Below, piece by piece: positions 42,291 to 53,028 of a stretch of DNA of 64,000 bases. The notes beneath the pieces are model-generated. The model saw only the letters and a list, made by a program, of their open reading frames with translations. It ran no database searches and was not told the origin of the DNA. Source of the stretch: Haliclona indistincta (taxonomy: Eukaryota; Porifera; Demospongiae; Haplosclerida; Chalinidae); contig OZ024784.1 of NCBI GenBank assembly GCA_964017065.1, forward strand, positions 7,049,152 through 7,113,151. The letters run 5' to 3'. The position numbers were made by a program, and so were the translations under genes. The number at the start of each line of letters is the position of its first letter. Positions within the stretch are counted from its first letter, which is position 1.

Positions 42291-43376
42291 AGCAGAGAGC
42301 GAGCCCAGCATTCTCTATTCTCTCCAATACTGGAGGGCAATAGCATTAGGTTGAATCATGTTGAGATAAGCCACTCTTGTCCAGCCGGTTATATTACCAT
42401 AGTTGGTCCCCTCCACATCACAGTAGACCTTCACTAGTGAGCCATTGGGACCATGTATCTGGATCTCGATCCTGACAAGATCTGGATTGCAATTTGAAGG
42501 GCCTAGTCTTTGCTGAGCCTGCCTAATGACCTCAATCAACTTCTCGATCATCTTGAGCATATTCAGAGAAGACCTTGCCAGAATAGACAGCTGGAGTAGC
42601 TATTAGCAAAGAAACAGTAGATATACAGCTGTATGGTCAGTAGTCAAACTTGCAACTCTCATAATTATATACACATTTGTATGACACTGGCAATGCACAT
42701 ATTTATATTATATTGATACTTTTATTATGTTGATGTTCTGACGTGTACAAGTCTACGTGCGTTATTAGACGTTATTGAGTGTATAAAATTAATATTGAAG
42801 TAGGAAACCAGACATTATTGGATATTGAAGTAGGAAAGCATTAGATATTGTTATTGGGTATTGGTGCATTTATACAAGTTATTGCACATAGAACTCAACT
42901 AGCTCCAATGGAGTATCTTCACTATCTCTTCTGTTTGAGCATAGTCGCATTTCAATGTCTTCAGTGGTAGCCTGATCGAGCAACTTGATGAACCAGGGCA
43001 TATTTTGTTGATTAGTACAGCAGGAATCTTCACGACCAATACAGTCCATTCCATCCCATAGAGTATCAGCAGATTGTAGCACAGTAGGACCGGTCGCATT
43101 CAAATATACTGCACCAGCCTCACAATAATAGTCATCACCAATAAAAGATTGAAGCTGGATATCAACTCCATTGTTGCATGGACAGTTAAACTGGGATTCT
43201 CCCTGTTGGCTCACACCACCAGCATATGTCCAGAGGTGCTTGCGAGGAGAGCTGCCATAGGTGATAGACACTCCATCAACATATACTCCATTTATGTCTA
43301 ATGCAGGATCAGTCACAAAATTATCAAATGCATCTGGAGTGCCATACTGATATCCTTGTAGGCGTCCGCATACTTG
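42240..43376 (-). pseudogene. Broken copy B of the secreted family, halves in swapped order
   Basis: Read on the minus strand, 43376-42886 encodes the C-terminal half (CGRLQGYQYGTPDAF, YVDGVSITYGSSPRKHLW, LWDGMDCIGREDSCC, ending ELVEFYVQ), almost identical to the gene at 45376. Downstream on the same strand, 42600-42240 encodes an N-terminal piece (VIRQAQQRLGPSNCNP, NGSLVKVYCDVEGT). The halves are thus in reverse order, and no single product is possible. Confidence 0.8.
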
Positions 43377-43640
43377 AACTATTCAAGTACTTGGATATCT
43401 TGGAGCTTTTAGTCAAACAACCATGCCAGTGGTTCATCTCAAGAATTGTGCAATAATGGTAGTAATTTCTTTCTTTATCGGCAAGGACTACTTGGTACTA
43501 GTCGTACTGTTGATAATGTAGTCGATAGTCTTTGAGATAAATAACAGTGTCTGGAGAACTTGTTGTATATTCCTTAGTTCATCAAGTCTCTTGATGATAT
43601 CACTGCTGAGCTGTGCAATCACTATAGAGCTGTGTTTGTG
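43377..43640 (+). repeat. Dispersed ~270-bp segment, copy 2
   Basis: Direct copy of 41010-41283. Its left edge is the exact break point of pseudogene B (...GCATACTTG/AACTATTCAAG). Confidence 0.75.
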
Positions 43641-44045
43641 CTGTGATAGCAGAAGAGATGTAGAAGAAATGTTCGTACATTAACACTACCCTCAGTTGCT
43701 TTGATCAGCATGTAATTGTATTGAAGTAAATTGTACTACAAGCAGCTACAAAATAATTACTTTGGAAGTTGAGTATGAATCAGCTTGCTTTTCCACTTGT
43801 TGTGTATTACAATTTTACGATTTAAACTACCCACCCTTTAGGGACAACTTGAACTCAGTACAGTCATCACATTTTATAAAAACAGAGACAATATGTTGTG
43901 ATGATTATTTAGCCATGAACAGTATAGCAGGTAGTGATTATTCATGTTAACAAGGTGTCAACGGGAACATAGGATATATTATTGCATTGTTTGTTGAATT
44001 GCAAGTGCCAAGCAAGGTCCTACAATAGCAAGAAAGCATCGACAC
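43641..44045. other. Upstream region of first intact secreted gene
   Basis: 405 bp, AT-rich, no gene. It presumably contains the promoter of the gene at 44046; no TATA box at a convincing distance was identified. Confidence 0.3.
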
Positions 44046-45011
44046 ATGATGAAATACTTGCTGTTTTCTGTGCTACTGGCTACTACTGTGAGTGGGTTCA
44101 CTCCAGTTGTCTATCCTGGCAAGGTCTACTCTGAATGTGTTCAAGATGATCCTCTACAAGATGAGCTGTTGATGGAGGCCATTAGGCAGGCTCAGCAGAG
44201 ACTAGGTCCCCCAGGTTGCAATCCTCCCAGGAACAGATCCTGTCAGGAGATCATTCACTGCTTTCCATCAGCTCCTTCAGGCTACTACCAGATACATGCT
44301 CCCAATGGCTCACTGGTGGAGGTCTACTGTGATATGGAGGGGACCAACTGTGGTAATATAACCGGCTGGACAAGAGTGGCTTATTTCAACATGACTCAAC
44401 CTAATGCTACTTGCCCTCCAGTATTGGAGAGACGAGAGAATGCTGGGCTTGCTCTCTGCTATAAAACAATATTGGGATGTGAAAACATAACGTTCTCTAC
44501 ACTAGGTATTAACTACTCACAAGTATGTGGACGCCTACGAGGATATCAGTATGGCACTCCGGATGCATTTGGGCCTTACTTTAATGATAATCAAACATCA
44601 ATTAACGATGGCTATGTGGACGGAGTATCACTAGCATATGATTCTCCTCGTAAGCACATCTGGACATTCGCTGTTGGATCACGCGAGGATGGTATTGCTG
44701 AGGCATTCAATTGTCCTTGTTACTCAAATAATAAACTTAATCCACCTTCTTTTGTTGGAGATCACTACTATTGTGAGTCTGGGAATGAAGATGGTCGGAA
44801 TATTACATTATACCCGAATGATCCTCTATGGGATGGAATGAAGTGTCCTGGTATTGAGCAATCTTGTTGTGAGGACACTAATAACATGCCTTGGTTCAAT
44901 AGATCACTTAATGAGATCACCACAGAGAATATCGAGTTAAGAGTCTGTACCAATAGTTTATCAAATGCAGAAAATATACCACTGGAAATTATTGAACTAT
45001 TTGTACGTTAG
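44046..45011 (+). CDS. Secreted fibrinogen-start family protein 1 (321 aa)
   Basis: One exon. A signal peptide (MKYLLFSVLLATTVSG) leads to a mature start FTPVVYPGKVYSEC. Residues ~70-130 read like the beginning of a fibrinogen-related domain: SGYYQIHAPNGSLVEVYCDM, then GWTRVAYFNMTQPNATCPP. The rest departs from fibrinogen and follows a Cys-rich pattern seen, as I remember, in unnamed cnidarian/sponge secreted proteins: CGRLRGYQYGTPDAF, VDGVSLAYDSPRKHIWTF, DPLWDGMKC, CCEDTNNMPWF, and a TENIELRVC ending before IIELFVR. Several NxS/T sequons. Secreted; ligand or adhesion role is only a guess. Its first half is nearly identical in DNA to the next gene, its second half is not. Confidence 0.88.
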   Translation: MMKYLLFSVLLATTVSGFTPVVYPGKVYSECVQDDPLQDELLMEAIRQAQQRLGPPGCNPPRNRSCQEIIHCFPSAPSGYYQIHAPNGSLVEVYCDMEGTNCGNITGWTRVAYFNMTQPNATCPPVLERRENAGLALCYKTILGCENITFSTLGINYSQVCGRLRGYQYGTPDAFGPYFNDNQTSINDGYVDGVSLAYDSPRKHIWTFAVGSREDGIAEAFNCPCYSNNKLNPPSFVGDHYYCESGNEDGRNITLYPNDPLWDGMKCPGIEQSCCEDTNNMPWFNRSLNEITTENIELRVCTNSLSNAENIPLEIIELFVR

Positions 45012-45375
45012 AGTTTTTGATATAAAAATGCTGATAGTTGTTTTAGATTGTATCATCTTGTTATGGAATTGTCTATATCTGATCTCATAGCTATACTCAA
45101 GTTTGACTCTTACCCCCTATTCTTTATCTCTTTTAAAATTTCTCTATACATTTCCCACATTGATGTACATTTCCCACATTCCCACATTGATATACATTAA
45201 AACTCTAATATCCTTTTATCTACTTTGTGTGAACAGCAAACTAACAAATCTTTCCTTATTATTTCCATGTGATGATCTAAGCCATTCTCTTGGCGGGATC
45301 TGACAAAATTAATGTTTTGAAGGAAGAGTTTATAATGTACTACATGTTTGTATTAGAGCCATTTTTGTTACAGAC
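45012..45375. other. Spacer between the two intact secreted genes
   Basis: 364 bp. The first ~100 bp match the DNA downstream of pseudogene A (41658 onward). A direct repeat of TACATTTCCCACATT occurs near 45146-45175. The sequence ttttgttacag just before the next ATG suggests a leader intron. Confidence 0.4.
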
Positions 45376-46350
45376 ATGAATCTTAATATTTTAGCTTGTC
45401 TTTTGCTGTCTGCCAGTGCTGTGAGTGGGTTCACTCCAGTTGTCTATCCTGGCAAGGTCTACTCTGAATGTGCTCAAGATGATCCTCTACAAGATGAGCT
45501 GTTGATGGAGGCCATTAGGCAGGCTCAGCAGAGACTAGGTCCTCCAGGTTGCAACCCTCCCAGGAACAGATCCTGTCAGGAGATCATTCACTGCTTTCCA
45601 TCAGCTCCTTCAGGCTACTACCAGATACATGCTCCCAATGGCTCACTAGTGGAGGTCTACTGTGATATGGAGGGGACCAACTGTGGTAACATAACCGGCT
45701 GGACAAGAGTGGCTTATCTCAACATGACTCAACCTAATGCTACTTGCCCTCCAGTATTGGAGAGACGAGAGAATGCTGGGCTTGGTCTCTGCTACAGAAG
45801 GAATACAGGATGTGAAAGCACAGTGTACTCTACACTAGGGCTTAGGTACTCACAAGTATGCGGACGCCTACGAGGATATCAGTATGGGACTCCAGATGCA
45901 TTTGATAATTTTGTGACTGATCCTGCATTAGACATAAATGGAGTATATGTTGATGGAGTGTCTATCACCTATGGCAGCTCTCCTCGCAAGCACCTCTGGA
46001 CATATGCTGGTGGTGTGAGCCAACAGGGAGAATCCCAGTTTAACTGTCCATGCAACAACGGAGTTGATATACAGCTTCCATCTTTTATTGGTGATGACTA
46101 TTATTGTGAGGCTGGTGCAGTAAATTTGAATGCGACCGGTCCTACTGTGCTACAATCTGCTGATACTCTATGGGATGGAATGGACTGTATTGGTCGTGAA
46201 GATTCCTGTTGTAATAATCAACAAAATATGCCCTGGTTCATCAAGTTGCTCGATCAGGCTACTACTGAAGACATTGAAATGCGACTATGCTCAAACAGAA
46301 GAGATAGTGAAGATACTCCATTGGAGCTAGTTGAGTTCTATGTGCAATAA
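45376..46350 (+). CDS. Secreted fibrinogen-start family protein 2 (324 aa)
   Basis: One exon. The signal peptide differs from its neighbour (MNLNILACLLLSASAVSG), but from FTPVVYPGKVYSEC to PPVLERRENAGL the DNA is almost the same. The second half diverges: VYVDGVSITYGSSPRKHLWT, FNCPCNNGVDIQLPSF, DTLWDGMDCIGREDSCC, NNQQNMPWFIKLLDQATTED, ending LELVEFYVQ. The donor sequence of pseudogene B resembles this gene. The Cys positions are kept with protein 1, implying the same fold. Function unknown; lineage-expanded and secreted, so recognition, adhesion or matrix roles are possible. Confidence 0.88.
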   Translation: MNLNILACLLLSASAVSGFTPVVYPGKVYSECAQDDPLQDELLMEAIRQAQQRLGPPGCNPPRNRSCQEIIHCFPSAPSGYYQIHAPNGSLVEVYCDMEGTNCGNITGWTRVAYLNMTQPNATCPPVLERRENAGLGLCYRRNTGCESTVYSTLGLRYSQVCGRLRGYQYGTPDAFDNFVTDPALDINGVYVDGVSITYGSSPRKHLWTYAGGVSQQGESQFNCPCNNGVDIQLPSFIGDDYYCEAGAVNLNATGPTVLQSADTLWDGMDCIGREDSCCNNQQNMPWFIKLLDQATTEDIEMRLCSNRRDSEDTPLELVEFYVQ

Positions 46351-46473
46351 CTTGTATAAACACACCAATACCCAATAATGTCTGGTTTCCTACTTCAATA
46401 TTACACTCAATAATGTCTAATAACACATGTAGACTTGTACACATGTTATCACACGCTGTCAGTGCAACTTCAA

Positions 46474-47475
46474 TCATAGCAACCATGGTATTATTATTCT
46501 GCGATGAGTTGGGTAACTAGCAAAGTTGGTTCTATACCAATCATGAGTTTGTCTAGCGCTGAGAAACAGTGTACAAATGACAAACAACACTACTAGTAAC
46601 CACACAACATGCTTTGCTCCGAACACGAGGAATAGGGCGGAGTATATAATGATCTCAGCTAGGTAGTGAGGACAGGTCACATGATCAAACCAGTCGCCAT
46701 GTGGAACAGCATAACGAGAAGAGGTGTGTGAAGGAGATCTTCGTAGCTGAGCAAGTATCTTGTGGCAGATCGATTGGTGTCTACTAGCCCATATAAATAC
46801 CAGGACAGCAAGAATGTGATACCAATGACACTGAGATAATAACTTCCATAGACTGATGCGATATGTCAGTGATGAAGTAGTTGAAATAGAACATTCTGCT
46901 ATGAAAGAAAACAGTAGTACGTGTATGCAATAAAACATGTCACTTACTCATTAGATGCACTAGAACTGTTGGACCAATTGCAGTATAGAAGTACAGTCCA
47001 ATAATATAATGTATCAAGTGCATTTTACTCTGCGCTGAGAATACACTAACGTACAAACACTCATACCATCTGCGGAGCACCTGACAGCATAGTAAAGTCA
47101 GTGCAAGCAGCACTTCAAAGCAAAGAAGAGAGTAGGGATCTGTTGAGCATGTTTCAGGTAGCTTGCGATTTAAGTAAGCAACAATCAAAATCAGTAGAGA
47201 GCAGTTCCAGATTGATCCCCATGCATAGAAATGTGTAAACCACCTATGGAGTAGTTACATTAATTTATATACACGTTTCTGCAGTGTGATCACCGTTTAG
47301 GTACACTGAAAATTGGAAAGTGATCTTTTTGCCCCAATCGTAGCTTTCCATAAGTGACCGTGTCGTGCAGTATCGATGGTAGTATACTTTTCAATCCCAA
47401 AAGCAGATGCATGATCACTCCACCACCTATCCACACCAACCACGAAAATGCAAGTGCTTGCTCCAAAGACACCAT
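46474..47475 (-). CDS. SRD5A3: SRD5A3-type polyprenal/polyprenol reductase
   Basis: Three exons: 47475-47294, 47243-46948, 46898-46474. Matches to SRD5A3 in order: YGKLRLGQK, FSVPKRWFTHFYAWGSIWN, LRRWYECLYVSVFSAQSKMH, WYHILAVLVFIWASRHQ, PHGDWFDHVTCPHYLAEIII, ending TNFASYPTHRRIIIPWLL. About six hydrophobic spans. The enzyme acts in the ER in the conversion of polyprenol to dolichol, the lipid carrier for N-glycan assembly. The start codon is at 47475; 168 bp separate it from the EDEM3 start. The N-terminus is slightly short compared with vertebrate proteins, so an upstream start cannot be excluded. Confidence 0.92.
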
Positions 47476-47643
47476 GTTTTATAATAGTATCGAGTCCTTT
47501 ATGCATGGTAGGAGGGGCAAAGGCGGGGCTAGCTAGGACTGGGCGGGCGCGCGGACTGATTCTTGTTGTCTAGCTTTCTTTGTACCGTACCGGTGGACCG
47601 ACATTGTATATGACTCACTAGCGAACTAGTCAACGGAGCAAAT
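47476..47643. promoter_or_regulatory. SRD5A3/EDEM3 bidirectional promoter
   Basis: 168 bp between start codons. It contains two GC boxes (aaggcggggct near 47520 and tgggcgggcg near 47540) and no TATA box, as expected for a shared housekeeping promoter. No ERSE (CCAAT-N9-CCACG) was found. Confidence 0.5.
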
Positions 47644-48189
47644 ATGGCTCCACGTGAATACAGAGTGATGCTGTTGACAGGCTTACTAGTCTTGTCGTGG
47701 GCATACACTTCATTAGCTATGACAAGAGCTGAGAGAAAAGAGTACAAGTGAGGACTTCCTCTCTGATCTATGCGTGTGTTAATTTCATTCAACAGAGAGT
47801 TAGTGCTTGAGATGTTTTATCATGCCTATCATTCGTACATGGTCTGTCTAGCACACACACACACACGACAACTCAACAATGTGTATGTTGTTATACTCTC
47901 ACTACAGAACTATGCCTATCCAGCAGATGAGCTAATGCCACTGAGCTGCAGAGGACGTGTCAGAGGAAAGGAACCTAGTCGAGGAGACATTGACGATTGT
48001 CTTGGCAGGTGAAATAATAATTTCAACTTAGCTGTTTCTAAAAGAACTTGATTACTAAACTCACTTCAATTACACAGTGCATGTATTAGTAGCAGGATAA
48101 TGTGTATAGTGAAGTCATCTTATGTCTATTGTCTTCAGTTTTTCGTTGACTCTTGTGGACAGCTTGGACACACTGGCTGTGAGTATCAC

Positions 48190-48246
<57 letters not shown>

Positions 48247-51200
48247 TCGCACTATCTATCAAAGCTATTAGGAGATATAGCTGAGTTCAGTCGTGCTGTT
48301 CGCTTGGTGCTGAATAATGTAAATTTTGATGCTGATCTTACTGTGTCTGTGTTTGAGACTAATATCAGAATGTTGGGGTAAGCTACTAGTGATGGTAATG
48401 GTAGAAATACTCTAGTATGATCTATCCTGCAGGGGTCTGTTAGGAGCTCATTTTGTAGCAGAGGCTCTGAAGGCTAAGGGTCACACTGACCTGCAGTGGT
48501 ACAATGGTCAGCTTGTGCAGAAAGCAGAACAGCTAGGAAAGAAATTGCTACCAGCATTCAATACTACCACTGGCTTGCCGTATCCTCGAGTAAGTAATTT
48601 AGATTTGGTGTTGTTTCTATGCTGAGTGCTCTTGTCTAGCTTAACCAATACCAAGCCTTTCCTTAAAGAATGTGTACTGTAACCAATACCAATTCTTTCC
48701 TTATGTAACCGATTTGCTTCCTGGATACCATTGCCAGTGTTGTTGTGTTATGAATCTCATACTTCTCTTTAGATAAAATAATTATATTTTCTGCCGTTTT
48801 GTAGATAAACCTGAAGCACGGAGTGAACACAACATCGGGAAGAGTGACTGGTGACACTACCTGCACTGCATGTGCTGGGACCATGTTGATGGAGTTTGCT
48901 GCTTTGAGCAGGCTCACTGGGAACCCTGAATACGAGGTGAGAAGAAGAAGGAGGAGAGGATGGTGAGAGAGTAGTCATTTGTACAGATGAAGGCAAGGCA
49001 TGCTATGGAGGTGATCTGGCAGCATAGACACCAGGACAACAATCTAGTGGGCACTGTCATCAATGTGCACAGTGGGAAGTGGATGAGGAGAGGTGAGGCG
49101 GCAGTACAGACTTGACTTGTCGTTTAGTGGTGTTATAGAGAGTGGAGTCGGTGCTGGTATTGACTCTTATTATGAATACTGTCTCAAGTCATATGTACTG
49201 TTAGGAGATGAGGAATATCTCAGAAGATTCCGAGCTGTGAGTCTGTTACCAGATTGATCCATTGATGTTGTGTGACTATAATTGATACTATAACCGTGTG
49301 ATCTGTTGATTCTGTGTGACCATATTGTCATTAACTCAGCATTATGAAGCTGTCAAGAAGTACATATCCAGTGGTCCTATGTTACTTGAAGTTAACATGA
49401 ACTCACCACAACGTACCTCTCGTATGTTCATGGACTCTCTACTGGCATTCTGGCCTGGCCTACAGGTAGGCACTAGACTGACAGACAGACTGATAGATAG
49501 TATTGTTGCTACAGGTGCTATGGGGTGACCTGAACTCAGCCATTCACACACACGATATGCTCTACCATGTCACACAGCGTCACAAGTTCCTTCCTGAGGT
49601 GTGGATCTCTCTCTGTATAGTGTGACCTCTCTCTTCCCTAGGCATTCACAACAGAGTTCAAGGTGCAATGGCCACACCATCCACTGCGACCTGAGTTTAT
49701 TGAAAGTACATACTTCTTGTTCAAGGTATGCTTCACTATCCCAGAAGATGTTATAACTCAGTGATTGCAGGCCACTCAGGACCCTTACTATCTTGATATT
49801 GGTAAAGCTGTAGTAGACAATCTCAATCGCTACACTCGAGTGAGATGTGGTTTTGCTGCCATCAAAGATGTTCGTAATTATTCTCAGGAAGACAGGTATG
49901 CGATTCTGTCACTGAGCAGGTAGCCATTCATGTTCTCCATGTACAGAATGGACTCATATGTACTGGCAGAGATGTTCAAGTACCTATATTTATTATTTGC
50001 TGATGAGGAAGACCTAGTATTAGATATGGAACAGTTTGTGTTCACAACAGAAGCTCATCTCCTCCCTATCTCCCTTACCAAGAGTGTGAAGAGACCCACA
50101 GGCCCATCATTGGTGCCGCTTAATACTGTCAAACCACCAAAGGAACCAGGAGCAAAGGAAGAGGTGATGGACTCAGACGGCCTTCATTTGCTAGTGTGTC
50201 CTCGAGTGACTCACTCATTGCTGGACAGCTTCCTCAAGATGGTGATGAAGCAGTGTAGTAGCTCAAGGTTTCACTCAGCACTGTTTGGATCATCATTATT
50301 GACTGGGTTAGTAAATCCTTCATTATTCTCTCATCATGTTGTTTATCATCAGCAGACACAACTCACAGGAGCCATCTCTAACATTGCAGAATATTGACTT
50401 TGGGAACAAGGAGCACCTTGCTCTGCTTACTGACATGGGCATATCATTCCAGTTCCAAGATGGAGGACGTGTAATGTTGGTTCATCACGCTAACAAGGTT
50501 AGCACCTTACTTGTCTCTCAATCAGAGTGTCTTCTCCCTGTTTTTTAAGGCAAAGTCAGAGCAAGCAGCCCAGCATGGTTTACAGCTGGTGCAGGAGATC
50601 ATGAGAGTGGCTAAGCTTAGTGAACAAAATGGTACAACTGTTATGCAATGTGTGATTGTAGTATGCTGCACATTCTGCAGTTAATACTGTACAAGAAGTG
50701 AAGATGTTGATGGTCATTCTCCCAAAGAAGCATAAAGCCAGCTTGACAGCAGGAGGGGCCATGTTTGGACCACAGCTAGGTGGAAAAGATGGCTTTCAAG
50801 TGAGTATCTGTGCCCACACATGATACATTGGCACCTAACAATGTTTTACACAGTTGTCTGGAGAGCTGGTCCTCCCTTCCTCTCCTCTAGATGGCTGTGA
50901 TTTGTTCAGCGATGATCAGGAGCTGTTGAAGGGAAGGATTCTACTCATTGTCAGAGGAGGGTGCATGTTTATACACAAGGTCAGAAGAGGCTTTGCTCCT
51001 GATTATGTAGTGTAGGTCAGAAGAGACTTTGCTCCTGATTATGTAGTGTAGGTCAGAAGAGACTTTGCTCCTGATTATGTAGTGTAGGTCAGAAGAGGCT
51101 TTGCTCCTGATTATGTAGTGTTTGGTAATGATATAGGGTGTGTATTTAGTTACAATGCAACTAAGTGCATTATATACTCATGTTTTTATTCCATGCATGA

Positions 51201-53028
51201 GTGTGTTTCTTCCGGGATTGTTTTATAGTAAACTGTTTCCAAGCTTGGTTAACGAGCCACTATTGCGGTAGCCCATTATGTGTACCACATGGACAGTTTC
51301 TGTAGTGAGACACAACAGCTTGTCTTTACTTCCTGTGTTTTACGAGAAGGAAGTACTCTCTACTCACTGTATTCTCTCCCCTCCTTTCCTCTCTCTCCTT
51401 CCGCTATCTTTCCACCCACTCTGTCAGGTTCGTAATGCGCAAAGAGCAGGAGCTATAGCAGCTGTCATTTATGGTGAGTGATTTCACTGTACCGTAAATT
51501 GCAAGTCCATTTGTCTTGAGTTCACACAACAATAGTATACTATGCATGCACCTTTGACTGTACAATTATCGTGAATGCACATATTATCTATCAATAATAA
51601 TGTTGACAACGGACTTGCAATGTAAGGTAGTAACACTTGTGATAATGTGGTTGGTTAATGGAGATGTTAATTGCATTTAGTTAACCTACTACACTCGCTA
51701 TGGTAATCTGTTTATATACATGTACGGACCTGTACTGGTGCTTTGGGAGACTGTCTTCTCTCTCCCACACTTAGTGATTGCTTTGAGTCTCCATTGATGG
51801 CTTTGTCTTTGCACTATAACTTGTGAATGCCAGATTCTGTTTGTCTCTCCTTTACTGTCCCGCGTGTGAAAGATGTCTTGCTGTGTGAGGGGTGACTAGG
51901 TTGGTGCGTCTCCATAGCTACTCATGTGAATCGTACACCTCTATTTGTTCTTTTGACTGTATATGGTCAGTCTAGTCCAGTTTCTACTCCGAAACCATAG
52001 CTTGGTCTTCGCAAACTGCAACTACTACAATATGGCTTACCACAACATGCAATGGGTCATAACTACTGAACAGCATCGGTGAGGGGGACCTGTGAGGGGG
52101 ACCTGTGTGTGAGGGAGACCTGTGCAGGGGACCTGTGTGTGAGGGAGACCTGTGCAGGGGACCTGTGTGTGAGGGAGACCTGTGCAGGGGACCTGTGTGT
52201 GAGGGAGACCTGTGCAGGGGACCTGTGTGTGAGGGAGACCTGTGCAGGGGACCTGTGTGTGAGGGTGACCTGTGAGGGGGAACCTTGTGGGGGACCTGTG
52301 CTGCTGGAAAGCACAGCATGCCATCTCTGGCATGATAGTGACTACACAGCTATTGTGTGCAGTACTATTGGTTGCTAGCTGTGTAGTCAGCATCATGCCA
52401 GAGATGGCATGCCGTGCTTTCCAGCAGCAGTGTTACACAGGTCCCCTTCGAATTGAATTCTGTGTTCTCATCATCCTTTTGTGGTTCACTAGAATAATTG
52501 CACACCTCAGTGACAACTAGTGATGTTGAGTGGTGGACTATAGTACTCCCTTAGCTCATACTCGATAGTTGTCAGTGTAGATGAAAATGACCTGTTCTTA
52601 GACTTTTATTTTTCTTTTCAGACAATAATAACACACCAGAAGAACAGACTACCCCTCCATTTCCTTTCTCTATGAGTAGTGATGGCAACAATGATGTCAC
52701 CATACCTTCAGTTTTCATTTCTGGTGGTGGAGGGAATAATTTGAAGAATTTGCTTGCCACAGAGAAAGTTCAGGTGCTCCTCACATCTCCCTCCCTTCAT
52801 CCTAATGGACAGGAAGGAATGGCAGGAATGTGCGAGTCCAAAGGGACACAAGTCAAGCTGCCAGCAGTCAAGAACAACCAAGAACATACGAAAGAGAGAA
52901 CGTGTAGTGATAGTATGTGTACAAGGCAGGTTGATAGTGATGTTACTAATTCTAAGGAGTCTGAATCAAAAGAGCCAGTAATGTATGATAGAGGTGATGA
53001 TCCTAGACAAGATATTCGTCAGCCATAA
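47644..53028 (+). CDS. EDEM3: EDEM3-type ER mannosidase-like protein with PA domain
   Basis: ATG 47644 gives a signal peptide ([18 protein letters not shown]). The GH47 domain follows: [102 protein letters not shown] protease-associated domain then spans roughly [16 protein letters not shown] to [14 protein letters not shown], the layout that separates EDEM3 from EDEM1/2. About 16 exons. EDEM3 trims mannose from misfolded glycoproteins for ERAD. The C-terminus ends [10 protein letters not shown] with no KDEL-type retrieval signal, unlike vertebrate EDEM3 as I recall it. Intron features: (CA)n at 48193-48243, a 36-bp tandem repeat at a splice donor (50979), and a foldback element in the last intron (51474-52621). 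Confidence 0.93.
48193..48243 (+). repeat. (CA)n microsatellite, ~25 units
   Basis: Uninterrupted CA dinucleotides in an EDEM3 intron, ending ~20 bp before the acceptor at 48264. Length variation here could affect recognition of that acceptor (inference). Confidence 0.9.
50979..51122 (+). repeat. Four tandem 36-bp units starting at an EDEM3 splice donor
   Basis: Unit GGTCAGAAGAGRCTTTGCTC CTGATTATGTAGTGTA occurs four times. The first begins with the last exon base, so GTCAGA (50980) is the real donor and each later copy provides an identical donor-like GGTCAGAAG. Confidence 0.85.
52077..52289 (+). repeat. 30-bp minisatellite (GAGACCTGTGCAGGGGACCT type)
   Basis: About six 30-bp copies flanked by partial ones, in the last EDEM3 intron. 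All frames stay open on both strands because the unit is divisible by three; this does not indicate a protein. The GGGGACCTGTG core recurs at the edge of the adjacent hairpin. Confidence 0.88.
52290..52445. mobile_element. Foldback/hairpin element next to the minisatellite
   Basis: Arms 52301-52351 and 52377-52427 are reverse complements at 48 of 51 positions (CTGCTGGAAAGCACxGCATG...), with a ~25-bp loop. The outer edges GGGGACCTGTG and ACAGGTCCCC extend the symmetry. No coding capacity. It looks like a foldback or palindromic MITE. Confidence 0.75.

Larger units (their letters stand above)
40535..42745. repeat. Large inverted repeat spanning pseudogene copies
   Basis: About 40535-41025 reads as the reverse complement of about 42240-42745, including the non-coding flank (GCATTGCCAGTGTCAT...). 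Both arms share differences from the intact genes (for example NCNPDLV instead of NPPRNRS), so they are copies of one already damaged sequence. The spacer holds the C-terminal part of copy A and ~600 bp of non-coding DNA. Confidence 0.7.

Noticed and set aside
51984..52396. Long repeat proteins on both strands ([14 protein letters not shown] and [14 protein letters not shown])
   Set aside because: Products of a 30-bp minisatellite in an intron, open in all frames by arithmetic only.
52077..52445. CRISPR-like array
   Set aside because: Units are contiguous with no unique spacers, in animal intronic DNA.
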